A stretch of 64,000 nt of DNA from Burkholderia thailandensis E264. GTDB lineage: Bacteria; Pseudomonadota; Gammaproteobacteria; Burkholderiales; Burkholderiaceae. Each line of letters begins with the position of its first letter. The stretch's first letter is position 1. The notes below the pieces were generated by a model. The model saw nothing but the letters and a program-made list of their open reading frames with translations. It was not told where the DNA came from and did no database searches. Positions 60,457-64,000 of this stretch are shown piece by piece. The position numbers were made by a program, and so were the translations under genes. The stretch spans positions 1,054,001 through 1,118,000 of the forward strand of contig NC_007650.1 in NCBI RefSeq assembly GCF_000012365.1. Reading direction: 5' to 3'.

Positions 60457-63294
60457 ATGGAACACACGCAGCGCCTATCCGACAACGCGACGCGTCTGCT
60501 CGCGCTGATCGACGCATTGCTCGCCGAGTTGTACGGCGAGCGAAACGGTCATGGCCGCGCGACGCTCGATGCGCGGTTCGAGCGCGATCTCGGCTTCGAC
60601 AGCCTGACGCGCGCGGAGCTGTTCGACCGGATCGAGCGCGCGTTCGGCGTGCGCTTGCCGGTCGACGTGTTCGCGTCCGCCGCGACGCCCGCCGACGTCG
60701 TGCGCGCGCTCGCCGCAGCGCACGCGCAGCCGCAGGCCGCGCCGGAAGGCGAAGCGGGGCCGGCGCCGCCCGCCGATGCCGCCGCATGGCCCGTCGAGGC
60801 CGACACGCTGATCGACGTGTTGAACTGGCATGCCGAGCGGCATCCGGATCGCGTTCATCTGCGGCTTCTCGAAGACGGCCTCGTCGCGACGCCGCTCGCT
60901 TACGGCGAACTGCATCGGCGCGCGTCGGATCTGGCGGGCGGCTTGCGCGAACGCGGCATCGATCCGGGCGACACGGTCGCGCTGATGCTGCCGACGGGGC
61001 TCGACTATTTCGTCTCGTTCACCGCCGTCCTGTTTTGCGGCGCGATCCCGGTGCCGATCTATCCGCCCGCGAATCCCGCGCAGCTCGAAGAGCATGTCGA
61101 GCGCCACACGCCGATTCTCGAGAACGCCCGGATCAAGGCGCTGATCGCGTTTCGCCAGGCCGTCTCGGTCGCGCAGTTGCTGAAGCTTCGCGTGAGCACG
61201 CTGCAGCACGTGTTCACGCCCGAGCAGCTCGTCGGCCGCGAGCGGCTGCCGCCGTTTCGCGCGGCCGCGAGCGACATCGCGCTGCTCCAGTACACGTCGG
61301 GCAGCACCGGCACGCCGAAGGGCGTGGTGCTCAGCCATGCGAACCTGCTCGCGAACATCCGCGCGATGGGCGACCGGATGCATGTCTACGCGACCGACGT
61401 GCTCGTGAGCTGGTTGCCGCTGTATCACGACATGGGATTGATCGGCGCATGGCTCGCGCCGCTTTATTTCGGCATTCCGGCGGTCGTGATGTCGCCCGTC
61501 GCGTTCCTCGCGCGTCCGGCGCTGTGGCTGCGCGCGATCTCGCGATACCACGGCACGATCACCGCCGCGCCGAACTTCGCGTACGAACGGTGCGCGCGCC
61601 ATCTCGCCGCGCTCGAGCCGACCGAATTCGATCTGTCGTCGCTGCGTTTCGCATTCTGCGGCGCCGAGCCCGTCAACGCCGACACGCTGCGCGCGTTCGC
61701 GGCGCGCTTCGCCGCGTGCGGTTTCGACGCGCGCGCGCTGACGCCCGTCTACGGTCTCGCGGAAAACACGCTCGGCCTGACGTTTCCGCCGCCCGCGCGC
61801 GGGCTGCATGTCGATCGGATCGCCCGCGCGCCGCTCAACGCGAGCGGCCAGGCGGTGCCCGCGCCCGGCGACGCGAACGCGCTCGACGTGCCGGGCTGCG
61901 GCTATCCGATCGACGGCACCGAGCTGCGGATCGTCGGCGACGACGAGCGCGAGCTTGCCGAGCGGCGGGTGGGGCGCATCGAGTTTCGCGGCACGTCGGC
62001 GACGCGCGGCTACTACCGCAATCCGGCGCAGACCGCGCGCCTGTTCCATGACGCATGGCGCGACACCGGCGACCTCGGCTATGTCGCGGACGGCGAGCTG
62101 TACATCACCGGGCGCGCGAAGGACATGATCATCCGCGGCGGCCAGCATTTCTTTCCGTACGAGCTCGAGGAGGCGATCGGACGGCTGCCGGGCGTCGCGG
62201 CGGGCGGCGTTGCGGTGTGCGGCGCCGCCGACCCCGCCAGCGGCACCGAGCGCGTCGTGATCTTCGTCGAGAGCGAGGCCGCCGACGGCGCCGCGTGCGA
62301 GCGGCTGCGGGCGAACGTCAACGACGTGACGGCCGCGCGCTGGGGCATGCCCGCCGAACAGGTGAGCATCGTCGCGCCGCACAGCATCCTGAAGACGCCG
62401 AGCGGCAAGATCCGCCACGCGGCGACGCTCGCGCAGTTCGAGCGCTGCGCCGGACGGTTGCCGCAAGCGAGCGCGCCGTGGCGGCAATTCGCCGATCTGG
62501 CGGTGCGCAGCGTCGCGCCGTTCTGCTCGCGCGTTTCGCGGCGCGCGGCGCAGGCGCTGCGCGGGCTGTGCTGCTGGGCGCTCGTCGCGCTGCTCGCGCC
62601 CGTGCTGTGGGTGCGCGTCGCGTATCGGAACGATACTCGGGACAACTGGCGGCTCGCGGCGCAAGCGTGCCGCGCGTTCCTGCGTTTCGCCGACGTGCGC
62701 GCGAGCCTGATCGCCGATCCCGACGCGCTCGCGGCCGGGCCGTCGATCGTCGTCGCGAACCATACCAGCTACCTGGACGTCGTCGCGCTGCTGGCGTTGC
62801 TGCCGAGTCCCGTGCACTTCGTCGCGAAGCGCGAGCTCGCGACGCGCCCGTTCGTCGGCCGCTTCCTGCGCGCGCTCGGCACGCGCTTCGTCGAGCGGCG
62901 CGATTACGGGCGCAGCGTCGAGGACGAAGCGCGGCTCGTCGCGCAGGCGGCCGCCGACGAGACGCTGCTGTTTTTTCCGGAAGGCACGTTCACGCGCGCG
63001 GCGGGGCTCGCCGCGTTCCGCCTCGGCGCGTTTCGCGCGGCGTGCATCGCGCGGCGGCCGGTGGTGCCCGTCGTCGTGAGCGGCGCGCGCGCCGTGTTGC
63101 GCGACGGCGAATGGGCGCCGCGCCGCGGGGAGATCGCGGTGACGATGCTCGCGCCGATCTTCCCGGACGGCACGGACTTCGGCGCGATGGCGCGGCTTCG
63201 CGATCGCGCGCGCGATGCGATTCTGTCGCGCTGCGGCGAGCCCGACTTGCGGGCCGATCGCGCTCCGCGCGCGGCGTTCGCGTCGGTCGCGTAA
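60457..63294 (+). CDS. Three-domain fusion: ACP / FAAL-type acyl-AMP ligase / PlsC acyltransferase
   Basis: 945 aa from ATG 60457; the frame is open upstream but without domain sequence. Residues about 10-90 are an acyl carrier domain with S49 in LGFDSLTR. About 120-680 is an AMP-binding ligase of the fatty-acyl-AMP ligase type (QYTSGSTGTPKGVVLSH, PLYHDMGLIGAWL, YGLAENTLGLTF, TGRAKDMIIRGGQHFFP, TPSGKIRH). About 730-920 is a 1-acylglycerol-phosphate acyltransferase domain with NHTSYLD and FPEGTFT, preceded by a hydrophobic segment that may sit in the membrane. One chain can activate a fatty acid, load it on its own ACP and pass it to a lysolipid. Acceptor lipid unknown. Confidence 0.9.
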   Translation: MEHTQRLSDNATRLLALIDALLAELYGERNGHGRATLDARFERDLGFDSLTRAELFDRIERAFGVRLPVDVFASAATPADVVRALAAAHAQPQAAPEGEAGPAPPADAAAWPVEADTLIDVLNWHAERHPDRVHLRLLEDGLVATPLAYGELHRRASDLAGGLRERGIDPGDTVALMLPTGLDYFVSFTAVLFCGAIPVPIYPPANPAQLEEHVERHTPILENARIKALIAFRQAVSVAQLLKLRVSTLQHVFTPEQLVGRERLPPFRAAASDIALLQYTSGSTGTPKGVVLSHANLLANIRAMGDRMHVYATDVLVSWLPLYHDMGLIGAWLAPLYFGIPAVVMSPVAFLARPALWLRAISRYHGTITAAPNFAYERCARHLAALEPTEFDLSSLRFAFCGAEPVNADTLRAFAARFAACGFDARALTPVYGLAENTLGLTFPPPARGLHVDRIARAPLNASGQAVPAPGDANALDVPGCGYPIDGTELRIVGDDERELAERRVGRIEFRGTSATRGYYRNPAQTARLFHDAWRDTGDLGYVADGELYITGRAKDMIIRGGQHFFPYELEEAIGRLPGVAAGGVAVCGAADPASGTERVVIFVESEAADGAACERLRANVNDVTAARWGMPAEQVSIVAPHSILKTPSGKIRHAATLAQFERCAGRLPQASAPWRQFADLAVRSVAPFCSRVSRRAAQALRGLCCWALVALLAPVLWVRVAYRNDTRDNWRLAAQACRAFLRFADVRASLIADPDALAAGPSIVVANHTSYLDVVALLALLPSPVHFVAKRELATRPFVGRFLRALGTRFVERRDYGRSVEDEARLVAQAAADETLLFFPEGTFTRAAGLAAFRLGAFRAACIARRPVVPVVVSGARAVLRDGEWAPRRGEIAVTMLAPIFPDGTDFGAMARLRDRARDAILSRCGEPDLRADRAPRAAFASVA

Positions 63295-63661
63295 TGCATG
63301 GGGCGCTTCGCCGCGCGCCGTTGCGCCCGCGCGCGGCGCGCTCGCCGATCGGCGCCGCCCGCCCGGACTTCCGCCGATGATTGGAGGCGCGTCAAGCCGG
63401 CTCCAGCCGCCCGGTCGGGTGCGGCGGCAACCGGTCGATGCGGCTTCGCCCGCGGCGTCTTTCGTGGCGGCAATGCGATCAGCTGCTCGGCGACATCGAT
63501 GCGCCCCGCATCGCGTTCGCGCGGCTCGATCTGCGCCGGCTTGTCCGCCGGCCGGCGGACTGCGTTCTCCCGAGCGCCGGCCGCGCGGCCGGGCTGCAGG
63601 CGCGACCGCGCCCGTTGCCTCGCGTTCCGTCGGCCGTCTCTTCGTCGCGGCTTCTTTCCGG
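63295..63661. other. Intergenic between convergent genes, no gene seen
   Basis: 367 bp; nothing recognised. Confidence 0.4.
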
Positions 63662-64000
63662 TCACGGCATGGCCGGCGCCTGCGGCTTCGACGCTTCGTC
63701 CGCCCAATGGAAGTACCGGATGTACTGGCGGATCTCGGCATCGCTCAGATTCTGGTCCGGCATGGTAATCGGATAGTGCGCGCGCAGCGCCTTGGCATCG
63801 GCATCCGCCGCCACCATCGCTTCGGGCGATGCGAGCCACCTTCGCAGCCATTCGTCGCTTCGCAGCTTCGTGACGCCTAGAAGATCCGGACCGAGCTTCG
63901 CGCCGTTTCCGAGCGTGTGGCAGGCGAGGCACTTGCTCTCGAAACTCAGCTTGCCTTGCACCGCTTCCGGGTCGGTCGGCGTGGCGGATGCGGGGATGTT
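63662..64000 (-). CDS. c-type cytochrome domain, 5' part outside the window
   Basis: The frame is open to the window end, so the N-terminus is missing; a GTG at 63961 is in frame but sequence continues before it. One class I cytochrome c domain: heme motif CLACH in SKCLACHTLGNG, and axial Met in ITMPDQNLSD, followed by the C-terminal helix EIRQYIRYFHWAD. The upstream sequence (PASATPTDPEAVQGKL) looks like a linker from a preceding domain or signal region. Likely periplasmic electron carrier or the heme tail of a larger oxidoreductase. Confidence 0.85.
   Translation of the reverse strand, partial: NIPASATPTDPEAVQGKLSFESKCLACHTLGNGAKLGPDLLGVTKLRSDEWLRRWLASPEAMVAADADAKALRAHYPITMPDQNLSDAEIRQYIRYFHWADEASKPQAPAMP

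Overview
The window is G+C-rich, roughly two thirds by eye, with densely packed genes, strong third-position G/C bias and tracts of 7-bp tandem repeats. Together with the gene families this suggests a Burkholderia of the B. pseudomallei group; species and chromosome cannot be fixed from this sequence alone. No rRNA, tRNA or CRISPR array was recognised.

Layout. 1-6.5 kb: a flavin/PepSY redox cluster on the minus strand (partial ApbE flavin transferase, PepSY-flavodoxin-reductase fusion, DUF2271 protein with a flavinylation motif), then a PepSY protein divergent from a two-component system. 6.6-13.3 kb: a complete fructose PTS (LacI-type regulator; IIA-HPr-EI; 1-phosphofructokinase; IIB'BC) with two palindromic operators. 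13.3-20 kb: heptamer repeats, then unlinked genes (GNAT acetyltransferase, MFS carrier, DUF2891 protein, exported protein, O-methyltransferase divergent from a TetR regulator).

20-40.6 kb: a stress and low-oxygen style block: a second-type GroEL, a COG2187 kinase-like protein, PRPP synthetase, glutamine-dependent NAD synthetase, CBS protein, alanine dehydrogenase, small membrane protein, Hsp20, two peptidoglycan/carbohydrate hydrolase genes, then an operon of acetyl-CoA synthetase, 2-oxo acid dehydrogenase E1 alpha, E1 beta, E2 and an acyl carrier protein, convergent with a degenerate receiver protein. Six sites of the form TTGAC-N4-(G/A)TCAA lie upstream of these genes. A perfect TTGAT-N4-ATCAA site precedes glgA and a weaker one precedes the ACP-ligase-acyltransferase fusion, which points to one FNR/ANR-type oxygen-responsive regulon. 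This resembles, by gene content and from memory, the low-oxygen-activated (lxa) locus reported in B. cenocepacia.

41-48.4 kb: a type VI secretion vgrG-adaptor-lipoprotein-lipase island, visibly less G+C-rich near the lipase. It is decaying: vgrG carries a frameshift and the putative immunity lipoprotein is cut near its C-terminus by an 813-bp IS5-family element with 16-bp perfect inverted repeats and a TA duplication. 48.7-59.6 kb: glycogen metabolism (a GlgX-MalQ fusion and GlgB on minus; GlgA and a glucan phosphorylase on plus), with a heptamer repeat tract and the FNR-like box in the divergent promoter region. 59.9-64 kb: a small hypothetical gene, the three-domain lipid enzyme, and a c-type cytochrome cut by the window end.

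The genes of 20-40 kb and 55-63 kb make sense together as a survival programme: protein protection, NAD and acetyl-CoA supply, redox balancing through alanine, glycogen storage and lipid remodelling.
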